A DNA stretch of 64,000 nucleotides from Thuidium tamariscinum. Taxonomy: Eukaryota; Streptophyta; Bryopsida; Hypnales; Thuidiaceae. Positions 11,396 through 22,440 of the stretch are shown here, piece after piece (position 1 is the first letter of the stretch; each line of letters starts with the position of its first letter). The notes under the pieces are model-generated. The model searched no databases. It was not told the DNA's origin and was given only the letters and a program-made list of their open reading frames with translations. The position numbers and the translations under genes are program-made. The stretch covers positions 16,982,053 to 17,046,052 of the forward strand of contig OX344750.2 in assembly GCA_947034885.2 (NCBI GenBank), read 5' to 3'.

Positions 11396-12450
11396 CTACT
11401 TGAGATATGTGTGTATTCATTCATTGTTCAAATTCAAATGTTTGATTCTTAAAGGTTTAACTTAATCTCATTGTAGTAATCTCAAGTTTTTGTAGTTGAT
11501 TCAATTATTTTTTTTAGAAAATGATTAAACCTTTAATAATTAAATTTTAAAATCACCAATTAAATAAGCTTCACCCCAAATAGAATGGTTGAGTATTCCT
11601 AAATGACAACTAAAAGTTATATCATCTGAAAACAATCAAGTTTTTCAACAACCTAAATTACATGTAAAAAATGGAGTTTCATTTTGGAATAATGCCCTAG
11701 AAAATTGTAAACAAAAGTATCTAGATTTTCCATTCACCAAAAATTAATCCTTTATTATGTACAAACTATTTAGTTATTTGAAATTTACAACTAAATTACA
11801 CAAATTGTATGCTTAAACATTTTATTTACAATCCAAAATTTGAGGTGTACCTTATCCATGATATCTTTTCTATAGTTGAAGTTCCAAAATGTCATTTGAA
11901 TCAATTTTTTACAAAAATCATAAGAATTCAAAGTTGAATTAAACCTTAAGTGTAATTTCAAAGTCTTCATGTTGAAGATTATACTACAAACATTTATTTA
12001 AAGTAAATACATCTAATTATAATACCTTTTATTTGTCAATGCCTAAAAAATAGACTTGAATACAAACTTCTATATAAAAAACCACTGCCACTTTTTGAAA
12101 AGCAAACAACAAGAGGTGAGGAGTTTTTTGAAGCTAATCAACAATGAAAGTTGAGACATTTTCTGTTTTAAGGGTATTCATTCAATGTGAGTCCAGTGCC
12201 ATAGTCATAGCAAAAAAAGTCCTATGTTTTAAACTTGAATTTTTTTTAAATCATTTCAATGCAATACTTTTTTCTAGTCTTACTGTTGTATCTTAGTTGT
12301 TGAATGTTTACAAAAATTTTAGATGAGATTGTTAGCTAATTCATTAGCAAATTCAAAAAAATTGCAAGACAAATTATTTGTTACATACGCTAGTAATATT
12401 TTACCCTACCCCCTATTCACTAGTCTCTATCTACTTGTAAATTATGATAA
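11396..12450. other. AT-rich spacer upstream of the gene
   Basis: No exon or element end recognised. Composition changes at about 12500 where the gene's 5' region begins. Confidence 0.4.
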
Positions 12451-12453
12451 ATT

Positions 12454-12462
12454 ATATAAAAA
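12454..12462 (+). promoter_or_regulatory. Candidate TATA box (TATATAAAA)
   Basis: TATATAAAA followed about 45 bases later by a purine-rich run (12508-12562, repeated GCGAAAAAGCAAAAG) and then a GC-richer region leading to the start codon. This is the most promoter-like signal upstream of the DUF3755-type gene. Transcription would start near 12490. Inferred from sequence and position only. Confidence 0.35.
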
Positions 12463-12489
12463 CACGCTTTCCGGAACATGCACGATTTT

Positions 12490-13067
12490 TTAGTGATCCT
12501 ACCTTAAAAGCGAAAAAGCAAAAGAAAAGCGAAAGAAAAGCGAAAAAGCAAAAGTGAAAAGGGTCGTCGACTCGTCGTCCTCGTCCTCGTCGTGGTGTGG
12601 ACTGAGCGGAGCTTCGGGGGCTCCTCTGATTCCCTGGCTATGGCGGACCTTCATCTCTGCCCCATTTTAGGGTTACGTTTCACTTCTTGTCGCGTTTCCG
12701 CTTATTCACTGTAGTCTTCTTCTCCACCCCCCGAGCACTCTAGTCTTCTTCTGCTATGATTTTCATCACAACCTTTCTGTTACCAGAAGCCGAGCTCAAA
12801 TATTTCCGACCCGCAAGCACGCACACATGTTTACGTCTATTTCACAGCATCCCCAGAATCCATGAGACGGCGACACAATAGAATTAGAAAAGCTCCGAGA
12901 ATCGCCAATTGATTCTTCTCCAAGTTTAGATAGGATATTCCGCTACATGAGTCAGGCACCGATCAGCCATGGCGATTTTTTCCTACGGCATGTGTTACTG
13001 CGAGGGTTTGGCTAGAGAAGTGGGATGTTAGAGAAACGGTGCTCGTGCCTGGGGTTTGGTTGCACAC
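12490..13067 (+). other. Probable 5' UTR/promoter region of the DUF3755-type gene
   Basis: GC-richer than the flanks, with CTCGTCGTCCTCGTCC at 12568-12583. It contains upstream ATGs, e.g. at 12640 (24-codon frame) and at 13025 (21-codon frame that overlaps the ATG at 13068). A 5' UTR intron (for example using the acceptor-like TTTCACAG near 12845) cannot be excluded. Confidence 0.4.
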
Positions 13068-13090
13068 ATGGGTGCCCCACCACCAAGTAG
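13025..13090 (+). promoter_or_regulatory. Upstream ORF overlapping the annotated start
   Basis: ATG at 13025 opens a 21-codon frame ending TAG at 13088-13090, out of frame with and overlapping the ATG at 13068. If the 5' UTR includes it, it would lower initiation at 13068 and favour ATG 13113. Inference only. Confidence 0.35.
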
Positions 13091-15584
13091 GAGTGAGGGA
13101 TCGGAGGGCACCATGAACGACGAGGGCGACCACAAGGGGAATAGTCGGCCGATGCTGGTGCAGCTGTTGCACGACACGGGACCTGATTTGGAGTGGAGTC
13201 CCTCTGAGCAGAGCATTCTCACTGAGAATCTTGTCAAGTTAGTGTTTCTTGTTCTTTGAGGTTTTTTCCTTAAGTTTTTTCGTAAGCTTTGTATGTATTT
13301 TAGTTCTGTTTTAGTTCTGTTTTGGTTGCGGGGTGTTTGAGTGTGTTGACAGAGGTTGTTTGGTTATTTTTCCCGTGTTGGCAGATTTTCAAATGAGGCC
13401 AGTAGTATGTCGAAGTATGTCAAGATTGCGGCCCTGTTGCCGGAGAAAACAGTGCGGGATGTGGCGCTTCGGTGCCACTGGCTCTCTGTAAGGCTCCGTG
13501 ATTTCTGTTCTCAGTTGTCACGATGTTTTTTTAAGATCATCAGTCTTTTAGGGGATTTTTCAGCGTTTGTGTGAAGTGTTGGCTTCTGTTAGTGTTTGCT
13601 ACAGCAAATTTGTTCCAAGATTATCTGGCTTTAGGTTTTCTCTTAGCATATATGTGAAGTCTTGGCTCCAAATGTTCTGCTTCTCCAAGTCTGTTCGACG
13701 ATCTTCAGTCTTTAGGAATTTTTTAGCGTAAGTGTGAAGTGCTGACTCAAAATATCTCGCTTGAAGAATTATTTAGGTTCTTTTAATTTCGTGATTGAGT
13801 TTGAGACTGATCAATTTCTTGCGTCTCATTGATTGGAAAGGAAAGGGGATAAAAAATGGATCTATTGGAACTTTATATACAACAGTGATAAAGGTTCGAA
13901 TGTTTTTATTAGTAGATGACCTAAAACTGACACTTGGATAGATGTTCTACATCCTCTTAGTCTTCATATACCTATTGTCTAAGATTTTAGGATAGCGATT
14001 TTGGGTTAGAGTTGATTTGAGTGGACCTACTTTAGATTGACAGGAGTCTGCTGGGTTCGGGGCGTATTTTATCATGTTTCGATGAGCACGGATTTACAAG
14101 TATATATTTTTTTGCAGAAGAATGAAGATGCCAAGCGTAAAGCGGAAGAACTTGCTGCTAAAAACAATGTAGACCAGAAGGTGCGATGAGGTTTTGATGT
14201 ATTATTTATTTTTAAAAGACACTACCCCTGTACTCTGAAGGGTCATTTTCTTTCTCGTAATCTCTTTCGTAAATTTCTTTTGGGGGCTGAAGATTTTTGA
14301 TGTGGTTGCAGGTTTTCTCCAAGCAGGGGCAGTCTGTGGTGCCCATGTATACTGTACCCCCACCACCGATGGACACCGATGACGGCATATCTTTTGAAGG
14401 TCTTCGATTGTGTCAAGGCATTAATTCTTATTTCTTCTTGCTCAATATGTCTGTGTGGACGCCATTCATTCAAGTTACTTTTCAAAAACTGCCTTGGTTG
14501 TTTTTGGGGTGGGTGGGTTTGGGAGATGCCCGTGCTTGTTGGCGATTTATTTATGATTTTAGGGTTGGTTTTTGAAGCAGCCATTGGCGGCACAACTGGA
14601 AAGTTACTCGAGGTTAATTCCCAAGCAATATTGAAGATCAGAGCAAATCTTGCTGCCTCTCAGGTACGGCATCTTCATTCTTTGGGGGACATCTGGATGA
14701 CTTATGCGGGTTATTACGGTTTTAACATTGTGGTGACATAACAGCAGTTTAATTTTTTTTATTTATTGACCTACGAATGCAATGTATTCCTCGCTGATTC
14801 TGATGATATATTTCAACCCTATCTGATTTCTATTTTTGACAAATGGTCAATCAATCTGATCATTTTCATACTATGGCATGGGAGAGTTTAATTTGAGAGA
14901 ACTTTGGCAAGCATGGAAAGGATCTGTATTATGGCTGGACTGTTTCTGACCTTGTGATCGATACAGGCCCAGGAGAATACGGACTTATTGGCGCAAGTCA
15001 GGGACAATATTTATGCTATCTTGAATGGGTAAGTTCCTTACATATTTTGGGATTGGCTACTGTTTTCAGAGCTCATGGCTCATTTTCATTTTCATTTTCA
15101 TTGGTGACTTGATTTTCCTTCCTTCACTGAGATCGTTATCTTCAATTTACTTTCATGCCATAATGATAGTGTCTTAAAGTTCTTTGACCTAATCTGATAG
15201 AAGCAATCACTTTGGTACGCGTATCACACTATTTTAAAGTGGGTGAAATATTACTGCACTGTACTATTCTCCTCGAAGGTAAAATCTTGTCCTGACAGTA
15301 AATGTGCACCCTCATTAATCCGTTTAACCGAAAGCACATGCTAAACCAATACAAGCTCCACTACTTCCAATATTCAATGAACCAAAATTTGAACTAATGT
15401 GTGTACTGTGAAGCAGCCATGGTAGCTTGAAGGCCTCTCATAGTGACTCATATGCTTTATATGGTGCAGAATGATGTCAATGCCAGGGATAATGAGCCAA
15501 ATGCCTCCTCTGCCGGTGAAGCTGAACTCGGAGCTGGCAGACAGCATTCTTCCTCGACCCACCCCTCAGCCATCAGCAGCCTAG
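13068..15584 (+). CDS. SANT/Myb-like DUF3755-type protein, 7 coding exons, 227 aa
   Basis: Probable nuclear DNA- or chromatin-associated protein of a plant-specific family of unknown biochemical role. Coding exons: 13068-13237, 13385-13487, 14118-14180, 14312-14399, 14581-14663, 14967-15028, 15470-15584. All six introns are GT-AG (147, 630, 131, 181, 303, 441 bases), and the joined frame stays open to TAG at 15582. Residues 40-91 form a SANT/Myb-like helix set (DLEWSPSEQ, then KTVRDVALRCHW, Trp43 and Trp89). Residues 92-112 are charged (KNEDAKRKAEELAAK). Residues 142-190 resemble the family's conserved AIGG...LL..N.QA...I.ANLA segment. The C-terminus has the hallmark MPGIMSQMPPLPVKLN. Start choice is uncertain: an in-frame TAG at 13029 bounds it upstream, ATG 13068 is first, but ATG 13113 (Met16) has the better context (ACC before ATG) and avoids most of the uORF overlap. 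An extra 5' exon is possible. It stands alone among repeats. Confidence 0.87.
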
Positions 15585-15705
15585 CAGTGAACCTGGTGTT
15601 GCATCAACTTATTAGGCCCTGGAATGGCCAGAGTTGAAGCAATACACAGACTTTGAACAATACTATCAATTCGGGTACTTGAAATTCAACCGCTGAACAG
15701 ATTTT

Positions 15706-16390
15706 TCTGAATGATACTAGTTTTAAATCATAACGCCTCTAGTAAATAGATTGCTCCTACATGTTGGGACTTGATTTCAGGATTTTTTTTACTAATCACC
15801 GGAAGCCAGCTGGAATGTCGAAATGAACATATTGATCCACACTCGAAAGTATAGTAGTCCTTGACGTTGAGTTTAGGGTGTAGGATGAAATGGTTAGTTC
15901 CTGTGAGGATAGAAACTGTACTCTTATTATTTCTTTTTCAGAATTTTTGTCATTTATATGTAATTTGATCAATGGATCGTGTGTATATCTAAAGGTTGAG
16001 GGATGTCTACCACAATTCTTAGGATTGTGGGCTTTGGTGGTCATATTTTTGGTTTTAGCACTGAGTACTAGTTTAGACGTTCCTAGATGATACCGAGTAC
16101 TAGTTTAGACCTAATGCCTCAGGTAAATAGATTGCTCCTACATATCAGCACTTGATTTCAGTTCTTTTTCTCTGTACCGGAAGCGAGCTGAAATGTCGAA
16201 ATGAAATATTAATCAACGTTTGAGTGTAATATTCCTTGCCTTTGATTTTAGGGTTTAGGGGTAATCTGTGAGTCTGCGACATGTGAGAATAGACACTGTG
16301 CTCTGGTTTTTCCTTTGCAGTTTTTTTGTTATCTATATGTAAGTAATTTGATCAAATGGTATCCTGTGTCCATGTACCACAGTTTTGGAT
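15706..16390. repeat. Tandem duplication in the gene's 3' flank
   Basis: About 15706-15985 and 16085-16370 are diverged direct copies, offset about 390 bases. Shared ordered phrases include TACTAGTTT, GTAAATAGATTGCTCCTACAT, GCTGAAATGTCGAAATGAA, TTGAGTTTAGGGT and TATATGTAATTTGATCAA. The first copy starts about 120 bases after the stop codon, so 3' UTR sequence may be duplicated. No coding potential seen. Confidence 0.75.
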
Positions 16391-16810
16391 TGCTCGTCAT
16401 ATTTTTCGTGGATGGAATTGGGATTGTCATGCTGCTCTCATCTGGTTTACTGTTGGCTATTAGTGATTTTTCAGTTCACCCATTTGTGACCCAACTTAAT
16501 TGGTCGTGTCTGAACCCGAAGCCTATAATGTCTGATTTATTCTTGTTTATTCATAGGTCTAAAATGTAGATGTCTGAATACATCATAGTTTCTTGGTTTT
16601 CGGTACGTCAATAATCAGCGTTTTGAAAATCAGTTTCAGATTCTTCAATTTGTTAAAAAAAACAAAAAAAACAGTTCCAGGTTCTTCAGAGTGTTGAAAA
16701 ATCCATGCTCAGATGCTTTGGATTCTTCAGTCAATCTAACACTCAATCCAGTAGAAAATTGAGGAATTTCCAGTTTTCTATGGGTGGTCAACTTTTTAGT
16801 CTTCTTTTAA

Positions 16811-17444
16811 ACTTAAAATGCCCAAGGCATGTTTTGAGTGACTTGGAATTTGCTCTAAATTGAACAAAATGCCAACTTTTTGATAAGTTGTATCAATTTT
16901 TTTAAACTATAACTGGACCAATTCAAACAAGACATGTTAGAGATCTCATAGGAAAAGAAAACATGACAATATCACTTATAGAATGAAAGATTATAATGTT
17001 TAACAATGAGGGTGTCAAAATTGTAGAAAACTTTCAACCCTCTTCTTACAAGTCGAATCTAAAAAATGGTGATAAAAAAAATGAGGTTAAAGAGCTTAGT
17101 ATGTTTAACCCCAATCAACTTATGGCTTTTTAAAATCTACACCATAGTTTTTTTAAATGAATTTTGAATGTGATTTTTGATCCAAGATCTAATATATTTG
17201 AGGCTCATTTTGAAGAGCTCTCAACACTACGAGAAGTCAAGATTGCAATGGGTACCCTTGCACAAAATCTTTAATAGAAAAATCACTATTGATTATTTTC
17301 AAGATTGGATTTTTGATGCTAAAACTAGACTTCACAAAGAACTTTCCAAAAATATTAAATTATTAAAAATAGCAACTTGGTTAAGTTTTGTTTGACTTCA
17401 AAGTTTTGCAAACACTAGATTTTGGTGCCTTGGGAATTTAGGGG
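16811..17444 (+). mobile_element. TTAA-flanked element, subfamily A, copy A1
   Basis: Flanked by TTAA at 16807-16810 and 17445-17448. The left end is decayed (ACTTAAAATGCCCAAGG against TCCCTAAATGCCAAAGG in copy A3); the right end is AATTTAGGGG. It is 634 bp, like copy A2 after removal of its nested foldback (626 bp). Its internal TTAA at 17087-17090 is an intact empty site for the element nested at 39544-40490. Confidence 0.65.
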
Positions 17445-17448
17445 TTAA

Positions 17449-18480
17449 TAGTCAATTTTTCAAAGGTCCACAAGATGCAATAAAGAACAAGTGTACCTTG
17501 TAAGGATCTTGTGGTTTGTTAATATAACCACAAAGTTAGTGACTTGAAAAATAACAATTGTACTCAAATGCTTTTAAAATTCCTTGATTATTACACAATT
17601 AATCCAAGTATTTTGGAGGATACTTAAGTGTATAGTACACTTAAGAGATGGCTCTTGATTTGTATAGAACATTCATTTCACCTTAACCTTTGAGTGTCAT
17701 AGCATCTCAAATCTAGTGTCTCCATATTGAAAGATTGCCTTCACTAACTAATAAAATCTTTTCAATAATCAATTTTTATAGATCTCATATTGGGTGACAA
17801 TTTGATTGGAATGAATTCCAAAGGATATGGATTTTGGTAAACATGTGTTGGGCATTCATGGGGTAATTCTTGAATCCTTCAACTACAATTCAAGCTCATG
17901 GGGTTTAGTTTTAAGAAAAGGTTGTTGATAAAAAGGTAGATTTTATATTTTTGAGAATATTTAAGCCTATTCCACTATAGTAAATTTGGCTTTCTATACA
18001 CTAAATTTAGATTGCAAGCCAAAGTACTCTTTATTGTTTGCTTTTGCATACCTTATTAGTTATTAATTCAAGGATTGGGATTGGCTAATTGAGGAGCCAT
18101 CAATGAAGACAATTTTGCTTAATGTAGGGGTCAATGCCCTTTTCAAGTGGATGTATGGTAGAGGTACCTATTAATGTTACATACACCATTGACAATAAAT
18201 AGGGTACCTTATTCCAACTAAGATTGGAATGGATTTCCATTTTCTCCTAAGAATATGTGTCTTTGTACTTTTTCGAGGTTTCAACCAATAAGTTAATGAC
18301 ACATAAGTGAGCATGAAAGTAGGAAGTAATTAGTAGGAAAGTATTTTCGTAAATGATCAGAGTTGGATTACTCTAGATGTTGGTTATGGGTCAAGCCCAA
18401 CTTTTGCCTTCCAAAGTTTATAGTAATTTCAATTCAAGAGATAAAACTACCAAATTTTTTGCAACCACCATTGCTAGGGT
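17449..18480. other. Intergenic DNA, no gene seen
   Basis: No exon chain, terminal repeat or RNA gene recognised. Confidence 0.4.
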
Positions 18481-19160
18481 AAGTTGACCCTTTTATCCCT
18501 CTATGAGGGAAAACACCAAAATCATATATTTTCAACAAACTTAAAAGTTTGCAAATTGTCAATTGATATTTCCAATTAAAGATTCCAAATTAGCTAGTAG
18601 TCTTCAAAAACATACCCTAAACATGGCACAAAATAGAGGTCATTTTTTTACTTGCCTTACTAGGGGGACAACCAAGGGGGTCAGTTAATTCACCCCTATC
18701 AGCCCTATCCTAGGATAAGTATAGTTCTAGAAATAAAGTTTTAAGTAATGACCTTTTGAGGAGATTTTAGGTAAGAAATTTTTGTCTTTCTAGTAAAATT
18801 TTACTAGAAAGACACGTGTTTCTTATTTAAAATCTCCTAAAAAGGTCATTATTTAAAATCTTATTTCTATGACTACATTTAAAATACCCCTTTCTCTTGT
18901 AGTGTGAGCATCATTGGTGCACTCTTTTTGAAGGGCTAGGGTGAATTGACCCCTTTGCTCAGGCACTTGGGAAAACAATGAATTTTTATTTTTCATGCAT
19001 GGTAAAATTTACAAATTTTGGATTCATATTTGCAATTAGAGGTCCCAAATTAGCTATGAGGTATACTACGCAAACTACTCAAATACAAAATAGGGGGCTT
19101 TTATTTTTACTTGCACCCTTGGAATGACTTGGTGTGGCTGAGTGAGGGGGCCACTTTACC
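18480..19160. repeat. Diverged direct repeat, about 430-450 bp apart, interrupted by a palindrome
   Basis: 18530-18700 and 18970-19150 share an ordered series of phrases (AATTGAYATTTSCAATTA-like, CCAAATTAGCTA, ACAAAATAG, TTTACTTGC). Related DNA, in the other orientation, occurs twice at 21970-22440. The palindrome at 18722-18875 lies between the two copies. Confidence 0.55.
18722..18875. mobile_element. 154-bp palindromic foldback MITE
   Basis: Arms of about 77 bases meet at GTAAAATTTTAC with no spacer (centre between 18798 and 18799). The outer ends are TAGTTCTAGAAATAA and TTATTTCTATGACTA. Mismatches are few and scattered. It lies within the direct repeat at 18480-19160. No target duplication was settled. 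Confidence 0.7.
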
Positions 19161-19230
19161 TCGACCATTTGGGAAGTTGGCTCCTTGTATGACACTTGGT
19201 GTTGCTAAGGTAAATTACTAAAAACTATTA

Positions 19231-19511
19231 AGGTAACTACACCTAAAATTGCACAAATAAGCACTTCAACATAGTTTCATTATTATATCGTAAAATATGT
19301 TGTAGAATCATGTTGGTAGTGAAGAAGAGATTCTAAATTTCTTTATAATATATTTCTTGGACACCATATGAATAAACTATAGATTTTTAAGTATTGAAAA
19401 TAGATGTTTCTATAATCAATCATAGACTCTCATAAACACTAAGGGTACATTTTAGGCAAGAATATCTAGAGTGCAATTTTAGGAAGCATGCAATTTTAGG
19501 TGTAGTTACCT
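19231..19511. mobile_element. TA-flanked MITE, AGGTARNTACACC ends (281 bp)
   Basis: Left end AGGTAACTACACCTAAAATT, right end TGCAATTTTAGGTGTAGTTA then CCT, about 24 bases of inverted repeat. TA on both sides (19229-19230, 19512-19513) fits a mariner/Stowaway-like 2-bp duplication. Same family by ends as elements at 56469, 57227 and 58997. Its right edge shares the TTAA used by the next element. Confidence 0.7.
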
Positions 19512-19514
19512 TAA

Positions 19515-20458
19515 CCCCTAAAGCCCTGAACAACATTTTTTGAGATTATAAATTTTTTGGGCAGCTCACTACGGATGAAATTTTTATTTTTTTTCTTTGG
19601 AATTTTGATACAATGTGTGCCCAAGGAGTAGCTTTAAGGCCCGACAATTTTCATAACTTTTGACTTCACGGTTAAAAAGTTATGGTAGGATATGTTGTTT
19701 TCTTTACTCGGCGGGCAGATCAGGCAGCTGAAAAAACTTCTTCAAAAAAACTTTTTTTTTAAAGTGAAATTTCAAATTGGTTCTTTAAGTTTATACAGAC
19801 ATGGGAAGATTTGAATCAATCCATTCCGATCAATGAGTCAAAAGTTATGAAGATTTGGAGTTTGGGGTAGTTTGCGTCCAGTTACAGAATCTCTACAGTA
19901 CAAAAAAAGTTTGAAATTCTTCATTTAATTCAGTTTTTCATATTTTTGGAACAAAAATAAAAACAGAAGATGTAGATTGTTTATTACAACATTTTAACCA
20001 TTGGGATTGAAAATTTTCAATTCCATGAATAAAATGTTCACAATTTAGTATTTTGGCTCATTTTTTACTTCTTACTATTTACTTATTTTTTCTTATATGT
20101 TGCACAATTCCAAATGGTCTGAAATTTTTTGAGAAAGTAGCCAACTTGCATTGAAGTATGAATTCAAAGAGTGACCACCATTTTGTATTTTTTTTCACAC
20201 AAATGTGACCTTGTGAAGTGCAACTGCCCGGATTTTCGCAAGGATAAAAAAACAATTTTTGTCAATTCAAATGCTTATATCGTGCAATCTACCTGGTGGA
20301 AATTTTTGAAATTTTTCCACATGTTTACAAACCACCTTACTACAAGATCCTACGGTTACATGAGTCAAAAATGTATTTTAAAAAAGAAATTGCACTTGTA
20401 TTAGAAATAGCAGTTTTGGAGCATTTTTTGTGAAAACATAGTCAAAAACCTTTAGAGG
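19515..20458 (+). mobile_element. TTAA-flanked element, subfamily E (944 bp)
   Basis: TTAA at 19511-19514 and 20459-20462. Ends are CCCCTAAAGCCCTG and ACCTTTAGAGG. The body matches the subfamily members at 32750-33754 and 39544-40490, including GGGCAGCTCACTACGGATGA and GACTTCACGGTTAAAAAGTT. No transposase. Open frames inside are fragments of the repeat. Confidence 0.75.
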
Positions 20459-20795
20459 TTAAGGTTGATGCACCAATAATGATTCATGCCTAAGAGAACT
20501 CCCAACTTGTAGGGGTGTAGTATTTTCCCACTAGATAGCCAAAATAGATTTCCCACTAGATCTTGAATTGTGTTTTTTGGGTCGTTTTCAAGGTCAAGAC
20601 TAATAAGGTCAAAATTGGAAGACTTTAAGCATTGGTGATTGGTCAAAAGTACTTTTTGGCTTCCAAAATACAGAGTAATTTCAATTTTGGGAATCAAAAT
20701 CTCAAAATTTTAGAATCTCTATATTTCCTATCTTGCTACATGGGAAAAAATTCTACCACCTCATATTGTTCACAATATGCTCTGAGATTGCTTAA

Positions 20796-21786
20796 CCCCT
20801 AAATAACTAAGACACCAAGATCTAGTGTTTGCAAAACATTAAAGTTATATAAAACCTAATCAAGTTACTATTTTTAGAATTTTGTATTTTTGGAGAATTC
20901 TTTTCAAAGTTTACTTTAAGCATAAAAAACCAATCTTGAAAATGATGGACTATGATTTTTCTATTCAAGATTTTGTGCAAGGGTACCCATTGCAAACTTA
21001 ACTTTCTATAGTGTTGAGGACTCTTGGAAATGAGCCTTAAATACACTAGATCTTTGAGAAAAAACCACATCATAAATTCATTCTAAAAAAATTGTAAAGT
21101 AGATTCTAAGAATCCATAAATTGATTGGGTTTACACAGATTAGGTCCTTTCACCTCAGATTTTTTTAATCACCAACTTTTTAGATTTGACTTGTGAAAAG
21201 AAGCACTATAACAAAACATGGTAAAAAAAACCGCGCAGAAATTTTTTTGTGGTTTTTTTTGCCATGTTTTTGTGCGCGTTTTTCTTTGCGCGTTGCGCGT
21301 AGTGAACAGCCAACTTTCACATCAATTTCCCACTGCAATTTTTGGAGATAGAAAGTGTGTCATATATCAATGGAAAGGTATTCAAAATACCTTTCCATTG
21401 ATATATGACACACTTTCTATCTCCAAAAATTGCAGTGGGAAATTGATGTGAAAGTTGGCTGTTCACTACGCGCAACGCGCAAAGAAAAACGCGCACAAAA
21501 ACATGGCAAAAAAAACCACAAAAAAACTTCTGCGCGGTTTTTTTTTACCATGTTTTGTTATAGTGAAGATTGAAAGATTTCACATCACTTTTGCAATTTT
21601 AACACTGTCAGTGATGATCAAACATTACAATCTTTCTTGTGTTTTCTTTTCCTAAGTGATTGCTAATAAGTCTAGTTTGAATTTGCACGGTTACATTTCT
21701 AAAAAAATTGATAAAATTCATCATAAAGTTGACTTTTTGTTCCTCAAATTCTTGGAAGCTCAAAAAAGACCTTAGACATTTAGGGC
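20796..21786 (-). mobile_element. TTAA-flanked element, subfamily A, copy A2, split by a foldback
   Basis: TTAA at 20792-20795 and 21787-21790. On the minus strand it begins GCCCTAAATGTCTAAGG and ends TTATTTAGGGG. Removing the 362-bp foldback (21204-21565) and one 3-bp duplication leaves 626 bp, matching copy A1. This gives the order: A2 inserted first, the foldback later. Confidence 0.7.
21204..21565. mobile_element. CACTA-type foldback MITE, nearly perfect 362-bp palindrome
   Basis: Begins CACTATAACAAAAC and ends GTTTTGTTATAGTG, flanked by a 3-bp duplication AAG (21201-21203, 21566-21568). CACTA ends with a 3-bp duplication are the EnSpm/CACTA signature. The arms, about 180 bases each, differ by one substitution and one T-run length change, with a 3-base loop (GGTATT-CAA-AATACC). 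GC-rich runs such as TGCGCGTTGCGCGTAGTG stand out in AT-rich surroundings. Open frames read through each arm. It is inserted in TTAA element A2. Confidence 0.85.
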
Positions 21787-21969
21787 TTAAATGGTTGATT
21801 ACTGATGCCTCAACCTTATCCAAATTGAATACAAAACAGGTGAGTTCTTCAAATGCCATATTGAAAGTGCATCAAAAGAAGACTTTGGCTACAGTTGTTT
21901 AAAAGTCAATTCTCAGTCCCCTCTCCTCACTCCTCACCTCGGAAAGCAAGACTATAGTAAGTCCAGCTC

Positions 21970-22440
21970 ATGAAGTGGGCCCAGCAGGGTAATTTTTGGG
22001 TTCTCCACGGATAAAAATAATTTTAAGAAAACCCTATTTTGAACCATGTTTAGGGTATGTTCTAGACCTATTTAAGTAAAATTTGGGTTTCTTATTGCAA
22101 ATATGTATTCTAATTTTGCAAATTTCAAAATGTGTGGAAGGAAAGGAAGGAGGAAGAGGGAAAAAAAATTCAGCATTTTTTCCAAAGGTAAATCTAGCTG
22201 CAAGACATTAAATTATCCATTCAAAGTGGGCCTAGTAGGATATTTTTGGGGTATTTTAGGGTGAAGGTAAGAAAATCCCTCTATTTAGTGCTGTGTGTAG
22301 GGTGTGCTCTAGACCTCTCCAAACTAATTAGAGGTGTCAAAATGCAAAATATGAATTCAGAATTTGCAAAAGAATTATGAGCAAAAAAATAAAAATTCTT
22401 GCATTTTCTACTAAGGTAAATTCAACCTTCTAGGCCCACT
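21970..22440. repeat. Direct repeat, about 250-bp period, two copies
   Basis: GAAGTGGGCCCAGCAGGGTA at 21972 recurs as AAAGTGGGCCTAGTAGGATA at 22222. Both are followed by phrases for AAAACCCTMTTT, TAGGGTRTGCTCTAGACCT and a poly-purine/TTGCAAA stretch. The copies are diverged. No coding potential. Confidence 0.65.

Noticed and set aside
12640..12714. 24-codon ATG frame as the true N-terminal exon of the gene
   Set aside because: No good donor joins it in frame to the exon at 13068; treated as part of the 5' UTR.
14243..14593. 116-codon minus-strand open frame
   Set aside because: It lies antisense across exons and introns of the DUF3755-type gene, whose plus-strand exons join in frame with family motifs. 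The antisense frame has no recognisable motif.
21218..21655. Two similar frames (77 and 66 codons) with Cys/Phe-rich starts
   Set aside because: They are readings of the two arms of the palindromic foldback; similarity comes from the inverted repeat.
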